The position numbers and the translations under genes were made by a program. 64,000 bases of DNA from Lysinibacillus sp. SGAir0095 (GTDB lineage Bacteria > Bacillota > Bacilli > Bacillales_A > Planococcaceae), in contig NZ_CP028083.1 of assembly GCF_005491425.1 (NCBI RefSeq), positions 892,001-956,000 on the forward strand. Reading direction: 5' to 3'. The notes below the pieces were generated by a model. It saw only the letters and a program-made list of their open reading frames with translations, ran no database searches and had not been told where the DNA came from. Position 1 is the stretch's first letter. Every line of letters starts with the position of its first letter. This document shows positions 36,385 through 45,737 of this stretch, in pieces.

Positions 36385-37302
36385 ATGAGAATTCAACACA
36401 ATATTGCTGCTTTAAACACACACCGTAACTTAACAGCTAACAATGCTCAAGCTTCTAAAAACCTTGAGAAGTTATCTTCAGGTTACAAAATCAACCGTGC
36501 TGGAGATGACGCTGCTGGTTTAGCAATCTCTGAAAAAATGCGCGGACAAATCCGTGGTCTTGACATGGCTACAAAAAATGCTCAAGATTCAATTTCTTTA
36601 GTGCAAACTGCTGAGGGTGCACTAAACGAAACTCACGCTATCCTACAACGTATGCGTGAATTAGCAGTACAATCTTCAAACGATACAAACGTATCTTCTG
36701 ACCGTGCTGCATTACAGTTAGAAATCAAGTCATTATCTGACGAGATTACTCGTATTTCTACTGACACAGAGTTCAACACTCAAAAATTACTAAATGGCGA
36801 TTTCGGTGGAAAAGTTGCTTCAGGTACAGGTTTCAGCATTGATAATGCAACTGCTGCTGGTGGTAAAGTATTCCACATCGGAGCTAACTCTTCACAATCT
36901 ATTAACTTAAGTATTGGTAATATGGGTGCATCTGCTCTTGGTGTAAACGTAAGTACTGGTGCAACACAAGCATTAGGAACTGCTGAAATTGGTACAACAG
37001 GTATTAATATTAGTACTCAATCAGGTGCTAATAATGCAATTTCTGTAATTGATGCTGCAATTAAACGCGTTTCTGAAACACGTGCTTCATTAGGGGCTGT
37101 TCAAAACCGTTTAGAGCACACTATCAATAACTTAGGTACAACTTCTGAGAACTTAACAGCTGCTGAATCTCGTATCCGTGATACAGATATGGCGAAAGAA
37201 ATGATGGGCTTCACTAAGAACAACATCTTAATGCAAGCTGCTCAATCTATGTTAGCTCAAGCTAACCAACAACCACAAGGTGTTCTTCAATTATTAGGAT
37301 AA
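36385..37302 (+). CDS. hag: Flagellin (Hag)
   Basis: Main filament protein, 305 residues. Conserved D0/D1 ends are seen: MRIQHNIAALNT, KNLEKLSSGYKINRAGDD and C-terminal TKNNILMQAAQSMLAQANQ. The middle (about 135-205) is short, Ser/Thr/Gly-rich and likely the glycan-carrying surface. Codon use is even and the ribosome site AAGGAGGAAT is strong, fitting very high expression. Two Maf genes and a sugar island downstream indicate that it is O-glycosylated (inference). Confidence 0.97.
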   Translation: MRIQHNIAALNTHRNLTANNAQASKNLEKLSSGYKINRAGDDAAGLAISEKMRGQIRGLDMATKNAQDSISLVQTAEGALNETHAILQRMRELAVQSSNDTNVSSDRAALQLEIKSLSDEITRISTDTEFNTQKLLNGDFGGKVASGTGFSIDNATAAGGKVFHIGANSSQSINLSIGNMGASALGVNVSTGATQALGTAEIGTTGINISTQSGANNAISVIDAAIKRVSETRASLGAVQNRLEHTINNLGTTSENLTAAESRIRDTDMAKEMMGFTKNNILMQAAQSMLAQANQQPQGVLQLLG

Positions 37303-37316
37303 TTTAAGAAACGCTT

Positions 37317-37345
37317 AAACCTCTAGCTAATTTAGCTAGAGGTTT
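37317..37345. repeat. Left target-site duplicate: palindromic hag terminator
   Basis: A 29-bp perfect palindrome (arms AAACCTCTAGCTAA and TTAGCTAGAGGTTT around one T). It is identical to 39074-39102. This copy has only three T after the stem before the IS begins, so as a terminator it is weakened. Confidence 0.85.
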
Positions 37346-37357
37346 CAGATTGTCGAC

Positions 37358-37395
37358 AAAAGGCCTTCAGAATGGTCACATTCTGGAAGCCTTTT
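37358..37395. terminator. Left subterminal hairpin of the IS
   Basis: AAAAGGC-TTC-AGAATG pairs with CATTCT-GGAAGCCTTTT around GTCA. T-rich on both sides; it may stop both hag read-through and transposase transcripts. Confidence 0.6.
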
Positions 37396-37466
37396 GTATT
37401 TTTTGAGATTCTTTTGGGTATTTTTTAGTCCGATTTTAGTCAAAAGTACTCTTCGAGTATTATAAT

Positions 37467-38825
37467 TTAGACCATTTCTGGAGCTTGCCATGTCCAATTG
37501 GCAAGCTTCTTTAAATTCATGGCAGCAAAAGTAAGCATCGCCTGCATGGACAATTTTTTAATCCCTCGTAGGGTTGTCCAGCGCATACCATGCTTCTCTT
37601 TCGCATCCGCAAAGACACGTTCAATCGTCTCTTTACGTCTCGCATATATTTGTTTGGTCTCGTTTTGATGACGAAGATGATCCGCTTCCTCTACATATTC
37701 TGCCCAAATATGACGCTCAATGATTTTCCGGTGATCTTTACTATTCGTACATTGAGTAAGCAAAGGACAGGTTGCACATTGAGAAGGGTTTGATTTGTAC
37801 TGGCGTTTACCTTCTTTAGTGGTAGTCGAATATTTAAGAACTTGCCCTTCCGGACAAAGGTAGCAATCATAGTACTCGTCATATACATAATCGTGTTTCC
37901 GTAAAAATCCATCCTTCGTTTTTGGACGTGTATAAGGGAGTGCAGGTTGAATCTCTTGGTCAAATAAGAATTTAGTAATCGCAGGAGTTTTATAAGCAGC
38001 ATCGGCAGCAACAGCAAGTGGCTTCTTCACTTTATCCATAATCTTTTCAACAAGTGGCTGAAGCATATGACTATCATGAACATTCCCAGGTGTCACAATC
38101 GATCCAAGTATAAATCCATACCGATCAGCTGCAGCATGGAATGAATAAGCAAACTGTTTGGTTCTTTCATCTTTTACATAGTATCCACTTTCAGGATCTG
38201 TCGTACTTTGCTTAATTTCCTTCACTTCTTCTTTTTCAAATTTATCAGGTGGAAATGGCTTCTTCCCGTGATCGATACGATCTTGATTCAATTCTTCTTG
38301 AAGTTTGGCTTCATATGCACGAGTCTCTTTACGGACAATCTTCTTTTCGAATTTACGTTTATTCGCACTGGCTTTTACATGAGTTGAATCGATGAAGACA
38401 TGGTCAGCACTTAGTAATCCCTTATCTGCAATTTCTTTAAGAATACGATAGAAAATCTGTTCAAAGATATCAGTATCTTGGAATCGACGTTCATAATTTT
38501 TACCGAAGGTAGAAAAGTGCGGGATTTCTGAATGAAAGCCAAACCCTAAAAACCAGCGATATGCCATATTGGTTTCAATTTCTTTTATTGTCTGACGCAT
38601 TGAACGAATTCCAAATACATATTGCACAAATGTCATTTTAATTAATACAACTGGATCTACACTAGGTCTACCTAGGGTAGAATACAGTGGTTCTACCAGT
38701 GGATAGATGAAAGAAAAATCAATAGCTGACTCAAGCTTTCTGACAAGATGATTCTGTGGTACAAGTTGTTCAATTGTAATCATCTCAATTTGATCCCGTT
38801 CATTTATTTGATTTTTCGACATCAT
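37467..38825 (-). CDS. IS1182-family DDE transposase
   Basis: Full-length transposase of 452 residues. An N-terminal DUF772-type helical DNA-binding domain (MTFVQYVFGIRSMRQTI) precedes the DDE core: Asp146 in VFIDSTH, Asp275 in AVAADAAYK and Glu402 in ETIERVF. A cysteine cluster (CPEG, CATCPLLTQC) lies between the second Asp and Glu. GAGGTGA lies six bases before the ATG at 38825, which is preferred over an in-frame TTG at 38831. No frameshift or stop; it appears active. Confidence 0.92.
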   Translation of the reverse strand: MMSKNQINERDQIEMITIEQLVPQNHLVRKLESAIDFSFIYPLVEPLYSTLGRPSVDPVVLIKMTFVQYVFGIRSMRQTIKEIETNMAYRWFLGFGFHSEIPHFSTFGKNYERRFQDTDIFEQIFYRILKEIADKGLLSADHVFIDSTHVKASANKRKFEKKIVRKETRAYEAKLQEELNQDRIDHGKKPFPPDKFEKEEVKEIKQSTTDPESGYYVKDERTKQFAYSFHAAADRYGFILGSIVTPGNVHDSHMLQPLVEKIMDKVKKPLAVAADAAYKTPAITKFLFDQEIQPALPYTRPKTKDGFLRKHDYVYDEYYDCYLCPEGQVLKYSTTTKEGKRQYKSNPSQCATCPLLTQCTNSKDHRKIIERHIWAEYVEEADHLRHQNETKQIYARRKETIERVFADAKEKHGMRWTTLRGIKKLSMQAMLTFAAMNLKKLANWTWQAPEMV

Positions 38826-38857
38826 ATCCAATCACCTCAACCTATATTTAGAAACTA

Positions 38858-38981
38858 GTTGATTGTAGTGTAGGCGGTGACTCCTGCGGGACAAGCGTGA
38901 CGGCCGATACCCCGCAGGAGCACAGCGACGAGGAGGATTGGGCCACGCCCGCGGAAAGCTTCCGCCGAAACGGAAATCAAC
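38858..38981. repeat. GC-rich 124-bp repeat with GTTGATT ends, inside the IS
   Basis: Starts GTTGATTGTAGTGTAGGCGG and ends, read on the other strand, GTTGATTTCCGTTTCGGCGG. Inside, CTCCTGCGGG pairs with CCCCGCAGGAG. Its base composition is far above the AT-rich surroundings. I recognise the general form as a dispersed repeat common in Bacillales genomes. It lies just upstream of the transposase gene. Confidence 0.7.
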
Positions 38982-39030
38982 TTACTCTATTTTCAAAAGC
39001 AATTATCTAATCTATATTTTATAAGAAAAA

Positions 39031-39072
39031 AGACTGTAGGCAAACTCGAAAATTCGAGTTTGTCTACAGTCT
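39031..39072. terminator. Right subterminal palindrome of the IS
   Basis: A 42-base near-perfect palindrome: AGACTGTAGGCAAACTCGAA pairs with TTCGAGTTTGTCTACAGTCT, preceded by a run of A. The right inverted repeat forms one of its arms. It could terminate transcripts in the minus direction or hide transposase start signals. Confidence 0.7.
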
Positions 39073-39073
39073 G

Positions 39074-39102
39074 AAACCTCTAGCTAATTTAGCTAGAGGT
39101 TT
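39074..39102. repeat. Right target-site duplicate: palindromic terminator copy
   Basis: Identical to 37317-37345. This copy keeps the original T tail (six T in all), so it is the authentic downstream edge of the hag terminator. Confidence 0.85.
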
Positions 39103-39161
39103 TTTAAATTATAAATGAATCTTTTAAAATTTTTGTCGATATATAGGAAGAGGTGACAAAA

Positions 39162-40847
39162 TTGAAATCAGAGATTACTTTAGAATATTTACAAGCCAAA
39201 AGTGGCGAAAAAATATTGAAGATTAATGAATATTATGTGCAAAGTAAATATAATCCATTTAATGAAGCGAAGCAGATTGTTGAAAATAATTATACACCAC
39301 ATCATGTTCATATTATATTTGGATATGGTTGTGGATATGTCGTCGAAGAAATGTTAAAAAGAAGAGCCTTCCAAGAAAAAATTATTGTTATAGATCCATT
39401 ATTTGAACATGAACAGGTGGAAATATTGCACGAGGGAGAAAATCTTTATTTGTTTGATAGTTCAGTAATATCTAATTTTCAATTATATCTTGATTCAATT
39501 GCTTTAGAAGCTAGGGTATCATATAAAACATTTTGTTTACCGAATTACGATAAAATTTTCCCTGAACTTTTCATGGAATTGTTATTGAAGATCAAAAGTG
39601 TTCAATACAAAAATCGAACAAATGACTATACAATTCTAAGATATGCTGAGGAGTGGCAACGTAATTTTATCTTAAATTTGAGAAATATTTATTCAGATAG
39701 TAATATTGAAGTTTTGCAAGAGAAATATAGCTGTCCAGTAATTGTTGCATCAGGTGGGCCCTCACTTAATAAACAAATTCCATTACTAAAAAAATTTAGA
39801 AATTCATTTATTTTAATTGCAGCAGGTTCAACTATTAACTCTTTATTAAAGAACGAGATTGAACCAGATTATGTAGTATCAATTGATGGGGGTGAACCAA
39901 ACTATAAACATTTTAAGGACACTCAAATAAATAATGCTGAATTAATTTATTCTTTACAACATCATTATAAAGTTAACAATTCTTTTCATAAAAAAGGATA
40001 TATTATTGGTACTCAAGGATTTGAGAAATTACGTGGATTTTTAATTGACAAGTTAAATATTGAATTCCCAATTTTAGAACTTGGAGGAAGTGTTGCCCAT
40101 AGTGCTTTTAATGTTGCTCAATACATTTCTACTGGACCTGTTGCTTTGATAGGCCAAGATTTAGCCTATACCGATAATTTGACACATGCAGAGTATAATA
40201 AAAATTCACGCAAAGTTGATGAAAAGTTTATAAAGGAACATGAGGCTTTTCTTACAGCTGGCTATTATGACGATCAAGTATGGACTTCTCCAGTCTTTAA
40301 TACAATGAGGTTAGATTTTGAAGCATTGATAACAGCATCTCCGCCCAAAGTACCTTTCTTTAACTGTACTGAAGGCGGCGTGAAAATTAAAGGTTTCCAG
40401 CAAATACCTTTTAAACAGTTTCTTGAAGAAAACTGTAATCTAGATAATCATATAGAGCTATACAACAATGAAATTAATTTGACTAAAAAAGATATCTATT
40501 TTGTTTATCAAGATTTAATTAAACAATTAGAATCTTTGAAGGATGTTTTAGAATTAGGGATTGAAAGCTTACAGAAGATTAAGTCTGGAAATCAATTTAA
40601 TCATAAACTGATAAAAAAGTTAGATAAGATTGAGAAAGATATTAACAAGTATTTAATTGAAGTTCCACTGGATCCAATTACTTCGGCAATTTCAATTGAA
40701 TTATTAAATAGTTATTTACCAAAGGAAAATGAAACAAAAGAAGAAACTTTTGAGAGGGTATCTTTGCAGACAAAGACTCTTTATAAGCGAATTTTAGATG
40801 GAGTAAATATTACAACTAATTTTGTTATGGATGCTATGAAATTTTAA
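39162..40847 (+). CDS. Maf-type motility-associated glycosyltransferase (first copy)
   Basis: A 561-residue MAF_flag10/DUF115 protein, related to 6-hydroxymethylpterin pyrophosphokinase MptE. Family members transfer nonulosonic acids such as pseudaminic acid to flagellin Ser/Thr. N-terminal FGYGCGYVVEEML, central VASGGPSLNKQ and IEPDYVVSIDGG, and ELGGSVAHSAFNVAQY followed by IGQDLAYTDNLTHA define the domain. The C-terminal 130 residues are helical. I prefer the TTG at 39162 after AAGAGGTGA to the GTG at 39153, which overlaps that site. It follows flagellin directly apart from the IS. Confidence 0.88.
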   Translation: MKSEITLEYLQAKSGEKILKINEYYVQSKYNPFNEAKQIVENNYTPHHVHIIFGYGCGYVVEEMLKRRAFQEKIIVIDPLFEHEQVEILHEGENLYLFDSSVISNFQLYLDSIALEARVSYKTFCLPNYDKIFPELFMELLLKIKSVQYKNRTNDYTILRYAEEWQRNFILNLRNIYSDSNIEVLQEKYSCPVIVASGGPSLNKQIPLLKKFRNSFILIAAGSTINSLLKNEIEPDYVVSIDGGEPNYKHFKDTQINNAELIYSLQHHYKVNNSFHKKGYIIGTQGFEKLRGFLIDKLNIEFPILELGGSVAHSAFNVAQYISTGPVALIGQDLAYTDNLTHAEYNKNSRKVDEKFIKEHEAFLTAGYYDDQVWTSPVFNTMRLDFEALITASPPKVPFFNCTEGGVKIKGFQQIPFKQFLEENCNLDNHIELYNNEINLTKKDIYFVYQDLIKQLESLKDVLELGIESLQKIKSGNQFNHKLIKKLDKIEKDINKYLIEVPLDPITSAISIELLNSYLPKENETKEETFERVSLQTKTLYKRILDGVNITTNFVMDAMKF

Positions 40848-40864
40848 AGAAATGAGGAAAAATA

Positions 40865-41212
40865 ATGATTCAAGAAGTTCATGAAGTGGTAGAAAGCTTT
40901 AACAATTATACTAATAATATTTCTAATGGATGTTTTCAAATTGCTGATTTTTTAAGAAAAGACAATATTGCCGAAGCTATGCATTTGATTTTACAATTTT
41001 CTGAGGGTATGGGATGGATTGTTCAGGCAAGTGAATTATTAAGTAAAAATGGGGTAGAAGTGTTCTTTGAAGTAGAAAAAATTCATGAATTTCTAAATGA
41101 AATAAATAATGGTTTAGAAATACAAGATTATGTGATTGTTGCAGATATGTTTGAATATGAGATTGCACCATTTTTTGAAAAAGTCAATCGTATTGAAGGA
41201 TTCGATAACTAA
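40865..41212 (+). CDS. Small helical protein between the two Maf genes
   Basis: A 115-residue acidic, helical, cytoplasmic protein without recognised motifs. GAGG precedes the ATG; 17 bases separate it from the first Maf gene and its TAA stop directly abuts the next ATG, so it is clearly in the operon. It may be a partner or chaperone for Maf or flagellin; that is only suggested by position. Confidence 0.75.
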   Translation: MIQEVHEVVESFNNYTNNISNGCFQIADFLRKDNIAEAMHLILQFSEGMGWIVQASELLSKNGVEVFFEVEKIHEFLNEINNGLEIQDYVIVADMFEYEIAPFFEKVNRIEGFDN

Positions 41213-42418
41213 ATGCAGTGGGATGTTATAAAAGCGAAAAATGGAGAAGAAACACTTTTATTAAATGGTAACTCCATATATAGTCGATATCGTCCAAGAG
41301 AAGATGCTTATAAGTGGATAGAAAATGAATTTGATACTACGAAAGAATGTTATTTATTAATAGGATTGGGATTAGGCTATCATCTAGAAAAACTTGCCCA
41401 ATTGGCTAAGGGAAAAGTTGTGTATATTTATTATTTTGAGCAAGAAGAAAAAGTACTTTATACGAATCGAGTTCAAAAGAAATTAGCTCCTAATATATAT
41501 TTAGTAAATCGTATTGCAGACATTAAATTTGATTATTCAATTCAATTACTTATTCCTAGGGTTTGGATTAAAGCACTTGGTATTGAGCATCCATTATTAC
41601 CTTATTTAGAAGATATAAAAATTAATCAACTTACTTATCAAAAATCAGCTTTATTGATGGATATTAATTTTAATTCAAATATCTTACTTAGGGATTTTAA
41701 TCCATATCCTAAATTTAAAAAAAAACAGGTAGCTCTTATAGCATCAGGGCCATCATTAAATGAGACTATTAATTGGTTAAAAAACAATGAGGACAAAATT
41801 GAGTTGTTTGTAGTAGGTTCGGCATTAAAAGTTTTACTAGCTAATAATATACAGCCTTCTGCTATTGTAATTTCAGACCCAAAAGAGAGTATAAGAAAAC
41901 AACTTTACAATATCAAAATACAATGTCCTTTATTTTATTTAAGTACCGCAAATCATGAAACAATTAAACAACATAAGGGAAATAGACATATATTATGCCA
42001 GTATGGGTTTTCGGATGCAGAAAAATTAGCAGCTGATACTGGTTTACCATGTGTTGAAACAGGTGGATCTGTTTCAACAGTAACCTTTAGTTTATTGGAA
42101 TACTTAGGTTTTGAAACTATTTATTTATTCGGATTAGATTTGGGTTTTAAAGGGAAGCAAACACATGCAGTACATTCAACTTCAGGAGGAGAAGTGCAAG
42201 GAAATTTTGATTTTGATTTGCGCAAAATAAAAAGTAACAATGGAGACACTATTGATACAATGTCTAACTTAAACACCTATTTAAGATGGTTTAAAAGTAA
42301 AATTCAGCGTTCAGATGTAAAAGTATTTAATACCGCCTACAATGGTGCGAAAATTGATAATGTTCCATACATAAATCGACAAGAGTTCCAACAATTAATT
42401 AGAAACGAAAGCCTATGA
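41213..42418 (+). CDS. Maf-type motility-associated glycosyltransferase (second copy)
   Basis: A 401-residue MAF_flag10/DUF115 protein, shorter than the first copy and lacking its helical C-terminal region. It has IGLGLGYHLEKLAQL, LIASGPSLNETINWL, IVISDPKESIRKQL and VETGGSVSTVTFSLLEYLGF followed by LFGLDLGFKGKQTHA. The start codon abuts the previous stop. Two divergent Maf proteins beside one flagellin suggest two donor sugars or two sites. Confidence 0.87.
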   Translation: MQWDVIKAKNGEETLLLNGNSIYSRYRPREDAYKWIENEFDTTKECYLLIGLGLGYHLEKLAQLAKGKVVYIYYFEQEEKVLYTNRVQKKLAPNIYLVNRIADIKFDYSIQLLIPRVWIKALGIEHPLLPYLEDIKINQLTYQKSALLMDINFNSNILLRDFNPYPKFKKKQVALIASGPSLNETINWLKNNEDKIELFVVGSALKVLLANNIQPSAIVISDPKESIRKQLYNIKIQCPLFYLSTANHETIKQHKGNRHILCQYGFSDAEKLAADTGLPCVETGGSVSTVTFSLLEYLGFETIYLFGLDLGFKGKQTHAVHSTSGGEVQGNFDFDLRKIKSNNGDTIDTMSNLNTYLRWFKSKIQRSDVKVFNTAYNGAKIDNVPYINRQEFQQLIRNESL

Positions 42419-42441
42419 TTTGTAGGTTTTTCTTTTTCTTT
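42408..42441 (+). terminator. Probable terminator after the second Maf gene
   Basis: AAAGCCTA pairs with TAGGTTTT around a seven-base loop that includes the stop codon, followed by a long T/C tract. It suggests that pseB starts a new transcript. Confidence 0.45.
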
Positions 42442-42513
42442 TTTTACATTGGGTCATACTAATTAGTAATAATACTTAATATACAAGCTCTAAAGATTGG
42501 AGAATAACTTTAA

Positions 42514-43476
<963 letters not shown>

Positions 43477-43515
43477 GTTGAGTAATATAGTTAATTTAAA
43501 TTAGAGGGTGGACTT

Positions 43516-44373
43516 ATGAAGGGAATTATACTGGCTGGTGGAAGTGGAACTAGACTGTATCCTATTACAAAATCGATATCAAAACAATTATTACCTATAT
43601 ACGATAAACCGATGATTTATTATCCATTATCTGTATTAATGTTGTCGGGTATAAATGAAATTTTAATTATCTCTACTCCAAGGGATATAGATTCATACAA
43701 AAGTGTCCTCGGAGATGGAAGTCAATGGGGTATAAATTTATCTTATATAGTTCAAGTTGAACCCAAAGGATTAGCTGATGCATTTATAATAGGTGAAGAA
43801 TTTATAGGAAACGATAATGTTTGTTTGATATTAGGGGACAACATATTTTATGGTCAAGGCTTTACTCCTGTCTTGAAAGAAGCGGTTAAGTTATCTGAAG
43901 GAGCAATTGTTTTCGGATATCAAGTAAAAGATCCTTCGAGATTTGGAGTAGTTGAATTTGATTCTAAAATGAATGTTATTTCAATAGAAGAAAAACCAAC
44001 TAAACCAAAATCGAATTTTGCTGTAACTGGTTTATATTTCTATGACAATGATGTCATTTCTATTGCTAAGAATGTTAAACCTTCAGCAAGAGGTGAAATT
44101 GAAATAACAGATATAAACAAAGATTACCTTGCAAAGAAGAAATTAAAAGTGAACTTATTAGGTCGTGGTTTTGCTTGGCTAGATACAGGAACATTTGAAA
44201 GTTTACTAGAAGCAGGTCAATTTGTCGAAACAATTCAAAAACGTCAAGGATATATGATTGCTTGTTTAGAGGAAATTGCCTTAAATAACGGATGGATTGA
44301 GAAAAAGGATTTAATAATAAGTGAAGCACAGAATTCTTATAATCAGTATATTAAAGCGTTAAAAGAAAGTTAA
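43516..44373 (+). CDS. rfbA: RmlA/RfbA, glucose-1-phosphate thymidylyltransferase
   Basis: Makes dTDP-glucose from glucose-1-phosphate and dTTP. It has 285 residues, with the signature [18 protein letters not shown] and the short-form RmlA pattern [33 protein letters not shown] and [23 protein letters not shown] precedes the ATG. rfbC and rfbD are absent, so this and RfbB do not serve dTDP-rhamnose here but the deoxysugar genes between them. Confidence 0.94.
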   Translation: MKGIILAGGSGTRLYPITKSISKQLLPIYDKPMIYYPLSVLMLSGINEILIISTPRDIDSYKSVLGDGSQWGINLSYIVQVEPKGLADAFIIGEEFIGNDNVCLILGDNIFYGQGFTPVLKEAVKLSEGAIVFGYQVKDPSRFGVVEFDSKMNVISIEEKPTKPKSNFAVTGLYFYDNDVISIAKNVKPSARGEIEITDINKDYLAKKKLKVNLLGRGFAWLDTGTFESLLEAGQFVETIQKRQGYMIACLEEIALNNGWIEKKDLIISEAQNSYNQYIKALKES

Positions 44374-44387
44374 AAGGGAAATTGAAT

Positions 44388-45737
44388 ATGGAGAATTATA
44401 ATATACCATTGTTTGCTTTAAATGATAAAAGGGACTTTTTAAAGCTTTTACAAAACAAAAGGAATGAAACAAAAGCTAAGATTAATTTAATACCATTTGA
44501 TTGTGTTGAGTATTGGAAGTTTGATGAAATTGAAGGAAATCTTAAGCATGAAACAAATGGTTTTTTCAAAATACAAAGTCTAATATCTCAAAATGAAGAA
44601 AATCCAATACAGTTAATTATTAACCAACCAGAACACGGGATATTAGGGTTAATTATTACAGAAGTCAATCAGGTTTTATATTGCTTAGTTCAGATGAAAA
44701 TAGAACCAGGAAACAAAGATATAATTCAAATTTCACCAACTGTTCAAGCGACGGAAAGTAATTATAAAAGAGTTCATAAAGGTAAAAAGGTAAAATATAT
44801 CGATTACTTTTTGAATGGTACAAGCCAAATGGTCTATAAACAACTACAGTCTGAACAAGGTGCAAAATTCTTTGAAAAAAGAAACTGGAACATTATTGTA
44901 GAAATTGATAGTGCGAATATAAAGTCGGAATCAGAAAATCATTATTGGTTATCTTTATCTTTAATAATCGATTTATTAAAGGAAGACAATATAATTAATA
45001 TGGATTTAAGAAGTATCATTAGTTGTTTAAAATTACCAAAGAAATATAAACTTGAACATTCTAAAAATGAGTCTTGGAGTAAATCGTACTTTAGTAATTC
45101 TTATAATAATGAAAATTATCAAGTTATAAAAAACAATCTGAATAAGAAAAAAGCGCGCCCTAAAAAAACAGAACTATCTTCTTTAAATGTGGCACTTCAA
45201 AATAATTGGTATTATGATAACTATTCTATCTATAGTAATCATAATAAGGAATTTTGTGTGAAGTTTATTGAAGTAACTATTCAAAATAGAGAAATTTCAT
45301 CTTGGTCACAACCTATTGTTGCAGACAATATTGAAAAGTTAAATTGCTTTATAATAAAAAAAATAGATGGCATATATCATTATTTAATTCAATATTGTAA
45401 TGAAATTGGTATAACCAGTAGTGCTGAAATCGGACCTACATTACATAATGTTCCAGTGAAAAATCTTCCTAATTTTTTTACTGATTTAATAGCTTCTGGT
45501 AAAGAAATATTTAGTTCAAAACTATCAGAAGAAGGTGGGAGATTTTATCAAATGGAGAATAAATATGTAATTATTGAAATTCCAGAAGAGATTGAAATTG
45601 AATTGCCAGACTCACATGATTGGGCTACTTTGTATACCTTGAAAAAACTTTTGGAAGAGTCTTCTAATGTCAATATTGAAGCTAGATCTCTGTTGTCTAC
45701 ATTTAATTGGAGAGAAATCGGATATGAAGAAAATTAA
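44388..45737 (+). CDS. NDP-hexose 2,3-dehydratase
   Basis: A 449-residue enzyme of the family (TylCVI, Gra-ORF27 and relatives) that removes the C2 hydroxyl of dTDP-4-keto-6-deoxyglucose, giving the 3,4-diketo-2,6-dideoxy sugar. Two tandem halves are visible: GLIITEVNQVLYCLVQMKIEPG with QISPTVQATESNY, and CFIIKKIDGIYHYLIQYCNEIG with EIGPTLHNVP. Each half ends with a GGRFYQ- or GAKFFEK-like segment and a W-L/T-L-L helix. The ATG at 44388 after AAAGGGAA is preferred to an upstream TTG. It overlaps the next gene by 14 bases. Such enzymes are best known from antibiotic sugar clusters. Confidence 0.82.
   Translation: MENYNIPLFALNDKRDFLKLLQNKRNETKAKINLIPFDCVEYWKFDEIEGNLKHETNGFFKIQSLISQNEENPIQLIINQPEHGILGLIITEVNQVLYCLVQMKIEPGNKDIIQISPTVQATESNYKRVHKGKKVKYIDYFLNGTSQMVYKQLQSEQGAKFFEKRNWNIIVEIDSANIKSESENHYWLSLSLIIDLLKEDNIINMDLRSIISCLKLPKKYKLEHSKNESWSKSYFSNSYNNENYQVIKNNLNKKKARPKKTELSSLNVALQNNWYYDNYSIYSNHNKEFCVKFIEVTIQNREISSWSQPIVADNIEKLNCFIIKKIDGIYHYLIQYCNEIGITSSAEIGPTLHNVPVKNLPNFFTDLIASGKEIFSSKLSEEGGRFYQMENKYVIIEIPEEIEIELPDSHDWATLYTLKKLLEESSNVNIEARSLLSTFNWREIGYEEN

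Larger units (their letters stand above)
37346..39073 (-). mobile_element. IS1182-family insertion sequence, complete
   Basis: A 1728-bp element between 29-bp direct repeats. The ends are inverted repeats: CAGATTGTCGACAAA at 37346-37360 and, on the other strand, CAGACTGTAGACAAA at 39059-39073 (13 of 15 identical). It holds one intact transposase gene on the minus strand, a hairpin near each end and a GC-rich repeat. IS1182-family elements are known for long, variable target duplications and for palindromic targets, which fits. Confidence 0.8.
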
